Shown here one piece after another: positions 6,590 through 13,768 of a DNA stretch of 14,369 nt. Under the pieces are notes generated by a model. The model was not told where the DNA came from. It did no database searches and saw only the letters and a list, made by a program, of their open reading frames with translations. Each line of letters opens with the position of its first letter. Within the stretch, counting starts at the first letter, position 1. The DNA comes from Shewanella sp. (GTDB lineage Bacteria > Pseudomonadota > Gammaproteobacteria > Enterobacterales > Shewanellaceae): assembly GCA_004195335.1 (NCBI GenBank), contig SDWK01000416.1:1-14369 (forward strand). Reading direction: 5' to 3'. Made by a program: the position numbers and the translations under genes.

Positions 6590-6909
6590 CGTGTTCCTGG
6601 TTTATAGAGAGTCATTGATGGGAAAGCGGCAAGATTGTAATGACAATAAAAATAATGTTGGAGAGCTAGATCACAATGCGAGGTTGAGATTTGGTGATGA
6701 TTGCAGTGTTGTTTGGGATGCCTGTTATTAAACCTGTAGGGTTTGGTTCTTCATTGATAGATCCCGTGCTTTTATTCATCATTTCCGGCTATGCCGTTAA
6801 CTCTTGTAGCGCTTCGAGAGTCGTTAATTCTTGAGGAGTAAGAGGAGCTGAGTGTTTTGTAATTTTGCTGTTTTGGCGGCATAATACACGCCGAATTTTT
6901 GGAGACCTC
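6590..6909. promoter_or_regulatory. Divergent intergenic region between the DUF3332-like and spermidine-synthase-like genes
   Basis: These 320 bases should hold promoters for both flanking genes. A half-palindromic GGAGA-GCTAGA-TCACA (6660-6675) keeps one good half of a CRP site and one poor half, about 70-85 bases upstream of the lipoprotein start. A clear GGAG (6901-6904) serves the downstream gene. Two small frames are present: a plus-strand 37-codon frame from an ATG at 6619, and a minus-strand 40-codon frame (6911 down to 6789) ending 'PLTPQELTTLEALQELTA'. Neither has a ribosome site, and I do not call them genes. I see no RNA gene here. Confidence 0.35.
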
Positions 6910-7653
6910 ATGACAGATTTAGAAATACTTCACCAGTGCGAAGATGAACATGGACCTCTACTGGTCTTAGATGATAAACATATGCGCGTCCTCTCATTTG
7001 GTGATAATGATGAGCAGAGTAAGTTACTCAAATTAGAACCTCATATTCCTCAGCATACTTATCTGCAAGCCATGCTTTTAGTCCTGTTGTTTGTAAAGCC
7101 TAAGCGCGTGATTATTTTAGGCTTAGGTGGCGGTGGTTTGATCCATGCGCTTCGTCATTTCGATACAGGTATTAAAGTCACCGCAGTTGAATTGAGGTTA
7201 AAAGTGATTGAGCTGGCTAAACGCTTTTTTCAATTACCGATTGGTAAGAAGCTCACCGTCATTCATCAAGATGCTGCACAGTTTCTTCAGGAAGCCGATC
7301 ATAAAAAGGCCGATGTTATCTTTGCTGACATTTATGGCGCCGATGGTGTGGATGAGAGCCAGTTATCGGAAGCGTTTATCGAAAATTCGGCGTCACTGAT
7401 CAAGTCTGACGGGTTTCTGGTGCTGAATTGTTGGAAGGAACATAGCAAAAACCGCGCTTTGCTGAGTCTGCTACAAAAACATTTCTGCGAGGTTAGGGCC
7501 TGCTTGACTGGCGGCGGAAACTGGGTGGTGCTTGCGGGTAAGACTCGAAGAGAGATCAGCAGCAGTGGGCTAAAGACCAAGGCGCACAGTTTGTCACAGC
7601 AGTTGGATTTTACCCTGGGCCGTTCTTTGACGCGTTTCGATATTTGGGAATAA
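6910..7653 (+). CDS. Spermidine synthase-like SAM-binding protein (polyamine aminopropyltransferase/methyltransferase fold)
   Basis: The start is the ATG at 6910, five bases after GGAG, giving 247 residues; an upstream in-frame start at 6865 lacks support. The core is a SpeE-like Rossmann fold: 'VIILGLGGGGLIHALR' (67-82), 'KVTAVELRLKVIELA' with Glu94 for ribose binding, 'VIHQDAAQFL' (117-126) and 'ADVIFADIYGADG' (134-146). In true spermidine synthases the last block reads roughly D-S-T-D-P-x-G, with two catalytic aspartates. Here Asp140 is kept but the position of the second is glycine. It may therefore not make spermidine and could be a methyltransferase or another transferase. The protein is also a little shorter than SpeE, and no speD is nearby. 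It stands alone on the plus strand. Confidence 0.75.
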   Translation: MTDLEILHQCEDEHGPLLVLDDKHMRVLSFGDNDEQSKLLKLEPHIPQHTYLQAMLLVLLFVKPKRVIILGLGGGGLIHALRHFDTGIKVTAVELRLKVIELAKRFFQLPIGKKLTVIHQDAAQFLQEADHKKADVIFADIYGADGVDESQLSEAFIENSASLIKSDGFLVLNCWKEHSKNRALLSLLQKHFCEVRACLTGGGNWVVLAGKTRREISSSGLKTKAHSLSQQLDFTLGRSLTRFDIWE

Positions 7654-7861
7654 TACCAATTCAATCGTTTTTTAGTCATAAAATGCATGTTTATGTCTGT
7701 TTATTCATCAAAATCAATGATTCTGAAAAATCGATTAGGATAATAGGTTTTACTCGTTATATTTAATCGATGCTCTTGGTTATTATCTTCACATCGAAAA
7801 CGAACTGACAAACAGATACAGGGTCAGTCGAAAGAATTAATAACCTCTAACGGAGCTTTAA
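7654..7861 (+). promoter_or_regulatory. ahpC upstream region
   Basis: These 208 A/T-rich bases must carry the ahpC promoter. A long inverted repeat ATCGATTA (7730-7737) and TAATCGAT (7764-7771) is separated by 26 bases. ATAG at 7743-7746, followed by GTTTTAC, looks like the first quarter of an OxyR site, but the other quarters do not match. The ribosome site GGAG (7852-7855) is clear. OxyR control is usual for ahpC in this group but is not demonstrated by these bases. Confidence 0.35.
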
Positions 7862-8431
7862 ATGAATCAATCAATCATCAACACCGAAATCAAACCATTC
7901 TCAGCAACTGCATTCCATAAAGGTGAGTTTGTACCAGTTACTGAGAAACACCTGTTAGGCAAATGGTCAGTTGTTTTCTTCTACCCTGCTGATTTCACTT
8001 TTGTATGTCCAACAGAATTAGGTGACATGGCTGATCATTACGAGAAGCTACAGGGGATGGGCGTTGAAGTTTACTCAGTATCGACGGACACTCATTTCAC
8101 TCACAAAGCGTGGCACGACACTTCAGACACCATCAAAAAGATCCAGTATCCAATGATTGGTGACCCAACGGGTGCTATTACACGTAATTTCGGTGTGATG
8201 ATTGAAGAAGATGGGCTAGCACTACGCGGTACTTTTGTTATCAACCCAGAAGGTCAAATTAAGGTTAGTGAAGTTCATGACCTGGGTATTGGACGCAGCG
8301 CAGCTGAACTTGTTCGTAAAATTCAAGCGGCTCAGTATGTGGCTACTCATGATGGTGAAGTTTGTCCTGCAGCATGGCAGCCAGGTGCAGAAACATTAGC
8401 ACCATCACTAGACCTAGTCGGTAAAATCTAA
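7862..8431 (+). CDS. ahpC: AhpC, alkyl hydroperoxide reductase peroxidase subunit (2-Cys peroxiredoxin)
   Basis: The 189-residue product is a typical 2-Cys peroxiredoxin of the E. coli AhpC type (187 residues). The peroxidatic motif '[12 protein letters not shown]' carries Thr46 and Cys49; Arg122 in 'ALRGTFVI' completes the active site. The resolving cysteine is Cys168 in 'DGEVCPAAW'. AhpC reduces hydrogen peroxide, organic peroxides and peroxynitrite in the cytoplasm as a ring of dimers, and is recycled by AhpF with NADH. The ATG at 7862 has GGAG six bases upstream. ahpF follows after 192 bases that contain three hairpins, an arrangement that could keep AhpC in excess over AhpF. Identification is close to certain. 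Confidence 0.97.
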   Translation: MNQSIINTEIKPFSATAFHKGEFVPVTEKHLLGKWSVVFFYPADFTFVCPTELGDMADHYEKLQGMGVEVYSVSTDTHFTHKAWHDTSDTIKKIQYPMIGDPTGAITRNFGVMIEEDGLALRGTFVINPEGQIKVSEVHDLGIGRSAAELVRKIQAAQYVATHDGEVCPAAWQPGAETLAPSLDLVGKI

Positions 8432-8442
8432 TTTAACCTACA

Positions 8443-8561
8443 GCTGGTAGCAGTTTCATCTCCAAACTACCAGCCATTGCAGTGACGGATTGCATTTTCA
8501 CTGCAGTGATCTTTTATCTCCAAATGAGCTCAGATCCCCCCCCTGCGAGTCTGAGCTCATT
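8443..8561 (+). terminator. Three successive hairpins between ahpC and ahpF, the last a partial-terminator candidate
   Basis: Three perfect inverted repeats follow ahpC. GCTGGTAG/CTACCAGC spans 8443-8474 (loop 16) and GCAGTGA/TCACTGC spans 8479-8504 (loop 12). The strongest is AATGAGCTCAGA/TCTGAGCTCATT at 8523-8561 (loop 15, starting with T and eight Cs). The third is followed by the weak T-rich TATTTAT, so it may end many but not all transcripts and let some polymerase reach ahpF. The hairpins may also stabilise the ahpC message 3' end. The structures are seen directly; the role is inferred. Confidence 0.6.
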
Positions 8562-8623
8562 ATTTATCCCCACATTTACAATTGATACTCAAAGATAGTG
8601 GTGTCAATTTTTTAGGAGTTATC

Positions 8624-10192
8624 ATGTTAGATACGAATCTTATGGCTCAACTGAAAACCTATTTGCAAAACCTCAAGCGCCCAGTTGAACTTGTCGTGTC
8701 TGCAGATGATAGCCCTAAGGCGCAAGAGCTTAGAGCCTTAGCGCAAGATATCGAGAGTTTGTCACCACTTGTTAGCATTATCGAGGCTGAAGGCAAACGT
8801 ATGCCTTCGATGAAAGTGACTAGCGCGGAAACTAAAACAGATATCACGTTTGCCGGCCTGCCAATGGGTCACGAATTTACATCATTAGTATTGGCCTTGC
8901 TGCATACCGGCGGCCACCCGCTTAAACTAGATGATGCAGTTATTGCACAAATTAAAGCGTTACCGGGTGAATACCATTTCGAAACTTATGTTTCTCTCAG
9001 CTGTCAGAATTGCCCCGATGTCGTGCAGGCGCTGAACATGATGGCCGCGGTGAATTCGAATATTACTAACGTGATGATTGATGGGTCTCTGTTTCAAACA
9101 GAAGTCTTTGAGCGCGATATTCTCGCCGTCCCTTCCGTTTACCTTAATGGTGAACTCTTTGCTCAGGGACGTATCGGCTTAACCGAGATCCTTAATAAAA
9201 TAGATACCGGGGCTGTGGCACGTAAAGCTGATGAGCTGGCAGAGAAGGAGCCATTTGATGTATTAGTTGTTGGTGGTGGACCCGCTGGTGCATCGGCGGC
9301 CATCTACGCGGCACGTAAAGGGTTGCGAACCGGGATCGTGGCCGATAAATTTGGTGGCCAAGTCGCCGAAACTGTAGGAATTGAGAACTTTATCTCAGTT
9401 AAGGCCACCGAAGGGCCTAAGCTGGTGGCAAATCTCGAGGCCCATGTTCATGAATATGATGTCGATATCATGGATAATCAAAGAGCGCTAAGCCTTAAGT
9501 CCGGTGAATTGTTCGAGCTGGAGCTAGAGAGTGGCGCGGTGCTCAGGAGTAAAACTGTACTTCTGGCGACGGGCGCAAGATGGCGTAAAATGAATGTGCC
9601 TGGTGAGCTGGAGTATAGTGGGAAAGGTGTGGCCTACTGCCCACATTGCGATGGTCCGCTGTTTAAAGGCAAACGCGTTGCTGTCATTGGTGGGGGTAAC
9701 TCAGGCATCGAAGCCGCCATCGACCTGGCTAACATCGTTGAGCATGTTACCGTGCTGGAGTTTGACAATAAATTAAGAGCCGATGAGGTCTTGCAGCGTA
9801 AAGCCGCATCAATGGGCAATATTGAGATTATTACTCAGGCGATGACGACCGAAGTGATTGGTGATGAAAAATGTGTTAGCGGACTCAATTACACCGATAG
9901 AGCCACAGGTGAATCTCATCATGTAGCGCTTGCCGGTATCTTTGTCCAAATAGGCTTAGTACCAAATGCCGAATGGTTGAAGGGCACTATCGATTTAACC
10001 GCCAGAGGTGAGATAATCGTCGATGGTAAAGGTGAGACGTCAGTACCTGGCATCTATGCAGCAGGTGATGTGACCAACTCTGCTTTCAAACAAATTATCA
10101 TTGCCATGGGCAGTGGTGCGACGGCATCGTTAGGAGCGTTTGATTATCTCATCAGGCATAGTGCACCAGAGCAAGAGCTGGTTGCCGCATAA
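8624..10192 (+). CDS. ahpF: AhpF, NADH-dependent alkyl hydroperoxide reductase flavoprotein subunit
   Basis: The ATG at 8624, after AGGAG (8614-8618), gives 522 residues, close to E. coli AhpF (521). An in-frame start at 8582 is rejected as it lies upstream of this ribosome site. The N-terminal double-thioredoxin-fold domain holds the redox pair Cys127/Cys130 in '[10 protein letters not shown]'. The C-terminal thioredoxin-reductase-like part has the FAD motif '[12 protein letters not shown]' (about 215-226), the active-site pair Cys339/Cys342 in 'YCPHCDGP', the NADH motif '[12 protein letters not shown]' (354-365) and the FAD motif '[10 protein letters not shown]' (476-485). Electrons pass from NADH through FAD and the two cysteine pairs to AhpC. 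The gene follows ahpC on the same strand and ends at a strong terminator. Confidence 0.97.
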   Translation: MLDTNLMAQLKTYLQNLKRPVELVVSADDSPKAQELRALAQDIESLSPLVSIIEAEGKRMPSMKVTSAETKTDITFAGLPMGHEFTSLVLALLHTGGHPLKLDDAVIAQIKALPGEYHFETYVSLSCQNCPDVVQALNMMAAVNSNITNVMIDGSLFQTEVFERDILAVPSVYLNGELFAQGRIGLTEILNKIDTGAVARKADELAEKEPFDVLVVGGGPAGASAAIYAARKGLRTGIVADKFGGQVAETVGIENFISVKATEGPKLVANLEAHVHEYDVDIMDNQRALSLKSGELFELELESGAVLRSKTVLLATGARWRKMNVPGELEYSGKGVAYCPHCDGPLFKGKRVAVIGGGNSGIEAAIDLANIVEHVTVLEFDNKLRADEVLQRKAASMGNIEIITQAMTTEVIGDEKCVSGLNYTDRATGESHHVALAGIFVQIGLVPNAEWLKGTIDLTARGEIIVDGKGETSVPGIYAAGDVTNSAFKQIIIAMGSGATASLGAFDYLIRHSAPEQELVAA

Positions 10193-10234
10193 CGGGGTTC
10201 ATATTATTTTTGACCACTTATTATTTTGACAACT

Positions 10235-10266
10235 AAGCCAGCCATAAAAGCTGGCTTTTTTGTTTT
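10235..10266 (+). terminator. Rho-independent terminator of ahpF
   Basis: A perfect 8-base stem AAGCCAGC/GCTGGCTT (10235-10242 and 10250-10257) with a 7-base loop is followed by a T-rich run to 10266. It starts 43 bases after the ahpF stop. This is a textbook intrinsic terminator and closes the ahpC-ahpF unit. Confidence 0.93.
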
Positions 10267-10406
10267 ACAGACATCGGCTTAATAATAAGCTGATTAGCTT
10301 TGCTGTTTTTTTAAAGCTGATTATAATTGGGGCATATTTGATTAAAAAACAAACCGTTTAATCAGGATTTAATATTTTTAGCTAATAAGGATGCAGCATT
10401 ACCGCT

Positions 10407-11534
10407 ATGGATATCACTATTCCTTCATTTGAATGCCAGCTAAAGAAAGAGACCCATCTCTATTTAGTCAAGGGAGTGATGTGGGCGACGTTAATATCAC
10501 TCTTCTTAGTCGTTGTCTTCTTCGCTAATATAAAAATGCAACCATCTCCATTGCTTAGTCTACAAGAGGCAGCTGTATTTCTGGCTCCTGTTGTCATCAC
10601 GGCTTTGATTGGCGGGGGAATGAACTGGTTGTTTAAAGATGCGGAGATTTCGAATAAGTCACTGTTTATCTACCTATTCATGCTCGTTGCCGCCTGGCTA
10701 TTCTTGATCTGGAAACTCTACGAAAGTGGGGGGGAAATACATGCTGAGCATGCCGCTTTAACTGGGGTTGAAACATTAATTGATATTTTAGTATTAACCT
10801 TAGCGATTGCATTATTCCCTGATAGAAGAATCATGTTGGCGGCCGTATTCCCTCTGATGCTATCTAGTTTCTTTATTCGGTTAATTGAAATACCTGCAAA
10901 CCCTCTGTTTCCGGCGACGAAATTGTTTTGTTTCTTGGCAATATTAGTGAGCGGACAGGAAGTGCTTTACTCCTGGTTTAAGAAAGCGATCGTTCGGGAT
11001 GTTGAAAAACAGTATCTACTAAATCAATTCAGAAAGATGGCGCTGGTCGATGGCTTAACCAATATCAGTAATCGTCGACATTTCGATGAGATACTGTCTC
11101 AGGAGGTGAGAGCCTCTGCAAGAAATAATCATCCCTTAGGTCTTATTCTTATCGATGTTGATTACTTTAAGCGCCTTAACGATAGCTCGGGGCATCAAGT
11201 CGGTGATGAATGCCTAGTCGCCTTGGCTAAGGTGTTGGTCAGTGCCTGTCATCGCCCGCGAGATCTCGCCGCCAGATACGGGGGAGAGGAGTTTGTGTTG
11301 CTGCTTCCTGAAACCGATTTAAGCGGTAGTTGTCAGATTGCCGAAAAAGTAAAAAATTCACTTGCCGCCACAAAGCTTATTCATCCCGATTCAGAGTTAG
11401 GTAATTATATCACCGTCTCACAAGGCGTATGTCAGTGGCGGGAGGGGATGAGTGCTGATGAGTTCATTTCTAAAGCCGATACGTTACTTTATAGCGCTAA
11501 ATTAACGGGGAGAGATCGCTATGTTGAAGGTTAA
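10407..11534 (+). CDS. Membrane-bound diguanylate cyclase (GGDEF domain)
   Basis: The 375-residue protein has about six hydrophobic segments over residues 22-190 ('WATLISLFLVVVFFA', 'FIYLFMLVAAWLFLIW', 'LIDILVLTLAIALF' and others), a MASE-like sensor I cannot name precisely. A linker helix and a C-terminal GGDEF domain (about 211-373) follow. The signature is 'GGEEF' (292-296), a fully active variant. The inhibitory I-site RxxD (Arg283, Asp286) lies five residues before it. 'LTNISNRRHFDE' and 'LIDVDYFKRLND', with the metal-binding aspartate and substrate residues, are intact. The enzyme should make cyclic di-GMP from two GTP at the inner membrane, favouring biofilm over motility. The ATG at 10407 has no close Shine-Dalgarno; AAGG lies about 16 bases upstream. 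An inverted repeat GATTAAA/TTTAATC (10340-10363) lies in the promoter region. Confidence 0.92.
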   Translation: MDITIPSFECQLKKETHLYLVKGVMWATLISLFLVVVFFANIKMQPSPLLSLQEAAVFLAPVVITALIGGGMNWLFKDAEISNKSLFIYLFMLVAAWLFLIWKLYESGGEIHAEHAALTGVETLIDILVLTLAIALFPDRRIMLAAVFPLMLSSFFIRLIEIPANPLFPATKLFCFLAILVSGQEVLYSWFKKAIVRDVEKQYLLNQFRKMALVDGLTNISNRRHFDEILSQEVRASARNNHPLGLILIDVDYFKRLNDSSGHQVGDECLVALAKVLVSACHRPRDLAARYGGEEFVLLLPETDLSGSCQIAEKVKNSLAATKLIHPDSELGNYITVSQGVCQWREGMSADEFISKADTLLYSAKLTGRDRYVEG

Positions 11535-11600
11535 TACCAATCGGTATAATCTCTTGGGCGCAAGGTGAATGCCAGAAACAGGTTTGATGGGGTTTAAACT

Positions 11601-11636
11601 AAAAAACCGTTCACCTTTAGTCGGTTAACGGCTTTT
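11601..11636. terminator. Candidate bidirectional terminator between the diguanylate cyclase and YjfB-like genes
   Basis: A 5-base stem CCGTT/AACGG (11607-11611 and 11627-11631) is flanked by six As on the left and CTTTTG on the right, so each strand gives a hairpin followed by Us. A competing fold AACCG/CGGTT uses the same bases. On the minus strand the run is TTTTTT, serving the 65-residue gene; on the plus strand it serves the cyclase. The stem is short, so this is a moderate call. Confidence 0.5.
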
Positions 11637-11659
11637 GTGACTGAGCTTTTACTGCCCGT

Positions 11660-11857
11660 TTATACCTTGATATTGACATTGTGTCCTGAATTTCCGACAG
11701 GAGAAACTGGGGTTGCAGGTACTGCAGCTTGAATGAGTTGAAGTGCAATCTCACCTTCGGCTTCCTGTTGTCCCTTGGCTAGCTGAGCCACTTTTACACC
11801 GACACTTCCATTGCTCATATTAGGTTCTAAATTTGGGGTACCGATCGTTAATGCCAT
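11660..11857 (-). CDS. Small YjfB-like putative motility protein
   Basis: The 65-residue protein has no signal peptide or membrane segment. A polar N-terminus is followed by a likely helix 'VGVKVAQLAKGQQEAEGEIALQLIQAA' (about 19-45), a proline-rich stretch and the end 'GNSGHNVNIKV'. That layout, with a helix, a proline-containing linker and a terminal G-x-N-[VI]-[ND] motif, resembles the YjfB putative-motility family of small proteins, whose biochemical role is not established. The resemblance is by eye and moderate. Support comes from regulation: a perfect sigma-28 promoter lies just upstream. AGGAG precedes the ATG at 11857 by seven bases. The gene is isolated between two terminators and converges on the diguanylate cyclase gene. 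Confidence 0.7.
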   Translation of the reverse strand: MALTIGTPNLEPNMSNGSVGVKVAQLAKGQQEAEGEIALQLIQAAVPATPVSPVGNSGHNVNIKV

Positions 11858-11885
11858 GCTGATCTCCTGCTATCTCGTTAGGTGT

Positions 11886-11912
11886 TTATCGGCCATATAT
11901 TGGCAAACTTTA
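11886..11912 (-). promoter_or_regulatory. Perfect-consensus sigma-28 (FliA) promoter of the YjfB-like gene
   Basis: Read on the minus strand, TAAAGTTT (-35, 11912-11905) is followed by an 11-base spacer (11904-11894) and GCCGATAA (-10, 11893-11886). This equals the enterobacterial FliA consensus at every position, with the consensus spacing. Transcription should begin near 11879, about 20 bases before the ATG at 11857. FliA drives late flagellar and chemotaxis genes, so this places the gene in the motility regulon. Confidence 0.93.
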
Positions 11913-11936
11913 ATATGAGAGGGCGGTTATTGCTAT

Positions 11937-11985
11937 TTTTTGATCATCCGATCAAAAAGGGTGCCGGACGAAGGGCACCCTTTTT
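11937..11985 (-). terminator. Strong intrinsic terminator of the thiol-redox fusion gene, with an adjoining second hairpin
   Basis: AAAAAGGGTGCC (11954-11965) and GGCACCCTTTTT (11974-11985) are exact 12-base complements with an 8-base loop. On the minus strand a U-run follows the stem, so it ends the gene whose stop is at 12014. A second hairpin TTTTTGATC/GATCAAAAA (11937-11945 and 11950-11958; loop ATCC) shares bases 11954-11958 with the first, so both cannot be fully paired at once. Confidence 0.9.
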
Positions 11986-12013
11986 AGTGATTTTATAGAG
12001 GCAAATCTGACTT

Positions 12014-13438
12014 TTAACGCTTAGATTTTGCCAAGGCTTTTCTTGTCATCGTGATGATGAACGTAAGCACAATAGAGCTCAGGATAAGACCGATAGCAAG
12101 AGCGACATTCTGTAATGCGGTGGGATCTGCCGCTAACGTTCCGCCAAGACCTACCATCATGATGCCAGACATCAGCTTCAGAGTTTGCCCCTCTTTTTCG
12201 GTCAGTTTACGCTTACCTAAGGTTGCACTGAAGGCAATCACAATCGCCGCCAGTGGAATGACATAGACGATATTATAAAAAGCTAAGTAGAAGTAACGTT
12301 CCATATCCGGTAACTCATGCATTGCCAGTACACTGGTATAAATCATGGGGAAGCCAGCGGTGCAGAGTAGCTCATAAGCATTGGCTAGAATAGAGAGTAC
12401 AATGGTACCTGCAATCATAGCCGCCATGGAGCTGGCATTGGTGAGTTTACCCATTCGCTTAATAAGCCCGGTGCGATTTTCCGCCGACATGGAGAGTGAG
12501 ACTTCCCCCTTGGTATAGAAGTAGTCTTTTAAATTAATTACACCGGCGATAAGCGCCAGAATACCGGCCCCGAGAATAATCATTCCGCCATCGCTGCCTG
12601 CGCCTAAGATCTCAAATATATTCAGCCAGGCGATCATAAAGAGGAAGTAGATAAAGCCGGAGAAGAAAACGAATATTCCTCCGACGATCAGCATACGTGT
12701 TCGGCTCTTTGCATTGACCATAATTGAAAGCAAAAACAGGAGTACGAAGAAGGCACAGGGGTTAAAGGCATCTACGCCAGCAAGCACGATTGTCAGTAAA
12801 GGCAGTGACAGCTGCTCAGGGTTTACAACGCCAATCCAAGGCAACTCTACGGGTTGCACTGAGCTGGTATTAACTTGGGATTCAGTTAAACCCAGATCAC
12901 ATGTGCCTTCACTGCCCTCGTCATCACTGGTGTCGCTGCAGGTTCCAAAGAGAGGGGCATTGTTTGTGGCCGTTGATGCGACGGGCTGATAGGTATCATT
13001 AGGGTCGAGGGTTCCGCCTAAAGATTGATAACAGGTTTTGAGATTCTGGAGTAAATATTGCCCTGTAACCGCTTCACTGCTGTAACCAATCACCGCTTTT
13101 TCACACGATGCCATATAGGGAACTGACCTTGCCTCAGTCTCCGTTAATGCAGAGATCTCTTTCCACTTTTTCATCGAGCCCGGCTCTGAAACCATATATG
13201 ATTCCAGCTCTATCCAAGGGTATTTTTGGGGAAGTGAATCGATAAAAGGATGGGCTTCGGCGCAGTGAGGACAAGTTTTAGACCAGAAAAAGTAGAGTTT
13301 TACCTTGAGTTCACCATTCTCATTTACATAATGCCAAGTTTGAGGTGAGCTTGCCTCTGAAGTTGTTGGCACGGCATAACTTGCTGTAGAAAATGAGCTG
13401 AGGCAGAAAAAAATGAGCAATAGAATGGTTTTAGCCAT
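12014..13438 (-). CDS. Secreted DsbA-like thioredoxin domain fused to a CcdA/DsbD-like membrane domain (thiol-redox protein)
   Basis: The 474-residue protein starts with a signal peptide (1-22, ending 'SYA'). A periplasmic thioredoxin-fold domain (about 35-145) has the active site 'WSKTCPHCAEAHPF' (Cys56/Cys59, the CPHC of DsbA) and a cis-proline in 'SVPYM'. An acidic, cysteine-paired linker follows (Cys167/Cys180). A membrane part of about six helices (212-465) contains 'DAFNPCAFFVLLFLL' (Cys228) and 'YELLCTAGFP' (Cys359), one cysteine in each half, as in the electron-carrying domain of DsbD and CcdA. It probably moves reducing equivalents across the inner membrane to a periplasmic thiol partner, but direction and target are unknown. 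Domain order is the reverse of the C-terminal thioredoxin of DsbD. GGAGG precedes the ATG at 13438. It is a single-gene unit with a strong terminator. Confidence 0.85.
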   Translation of the reverse strand: MAKTILLLIFFCLSSFSTASYAVPTTSEASSPQTWHYVNENGELKVKLYFFWSKTCPHCAEAHPFIDSLPQKYPWIELESYMVSEPGSMKKWKEISALTETEARSVPYMASCEKAVIGYSSEAVTGQYLLQNLKTCYQSLGGTLDPNDTYQPVASTATNNAPLFGTCSDTSDDEGSEGTCDLGLTESQVNTSSVQPVELPWIGVVNPEQLSLPLLTIVLAGVDAFNPCAFFVLLFLLSIMVNAKSRTRMLIVGGIFVFFSGFIYFLFMIAWLNIFEILGAGSDGGMIILGAGILALIAGVINLKDYFYTKGEVSLSMSAENRTGLIKRMGKLTNASSMAAMIAGTIVLSILANAYELLCTAGFPMIYTSVLAMHELPDMERYFYLAFYNIVYVIPLAAIVIAFSATLGKRKLTEKEGQTLKLMSGIMMVGLGGTLAADPTALQNVALAIGLILSSIVLTFIITMTRKALAKSKR

Positions 13439-13768
13439 GTTCCCTCCGATGGGATGGTCTCAATCGATAATAATGGAGTAAGCTAATATTTTACGTTTAT
13501 TTAGCGTTATAGATAAATTTGTGTTCAATAGTTGCAACGTAAATCTCGAAACATTCGGATTTGGGAACTGAGGCGTGTTTAACAAAAAATTATTGAACTT
13601 TTCTGTATTTATGAATCGCTTATAGAAAAATTCATATATACCTATTAGCGCTAAGTCAGCCGTGAATAACGTACTGTTTGACTCAGACCTCTAAACGGTT
13701 TTTTGGGTAAATGAACCGAGCAAAGACTCTGGTTATGACCAAACCAAAACCAAAGCCAAACTCAAAGC
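13439..13768. other. Intergenic region with a short CCAAA-type repeat
   Basis: These 330 A/T-rich bases lie between two minus-strand genes. They should hold the promoter of the thiol-redox gene and the 3' end of the OmpA-like transcript. A 10-base palindrome TTAGCGCTAA (13645-13654) is present. At 13739-13769, next to the OmpA-like stop codon, five imperfect 5-6-base units run in tandem (CCAAA, CCAAAA, CCAAAG, CCAAAC, TCAAAG). I see no gene, RNA or clear intrinsic terminator. Confidence 0.45.

Noticed and set aside
6660..6675. CRP site before the DUF3332-like gene
   Set aside because: Only the TCACA half matches; the other half (GGAGA for TGTGA) has two mismatches, so it is not called as a site.
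6619..6731. Plus-strand 37-codon frame from ATG at 6619 (Cys/Asp/Asn-rich)
   Set aside because: No ribosome site, unusual composition, and it lies in the promoter region of the DUF3332-like gene; most likely chance.
7332..7688. 118-codon minus-strand frame opposite the spermidine-synthase-like gene
   Set aside because: It is a shadow of a well-supported gene with clear SAM-binding motifs; its translation shows no domain or ribosome site.
7743..7779. Possible OxyR site upstream of ahpC
   Set aside because: Only the first quarter (ATAG-N-T-N3-A) fits; at the next three 11-base steps the sequence is TCGT, AATC and TTGG, which do not match the consensus.
10391..10432. ATG at 10391 just after AAGG, upstream of the diguanylate cyclase
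   Set aside because: It is out of frame with the cyclase, directly abuts the AAGG and ends after 13 codons; no sign of a leader function.
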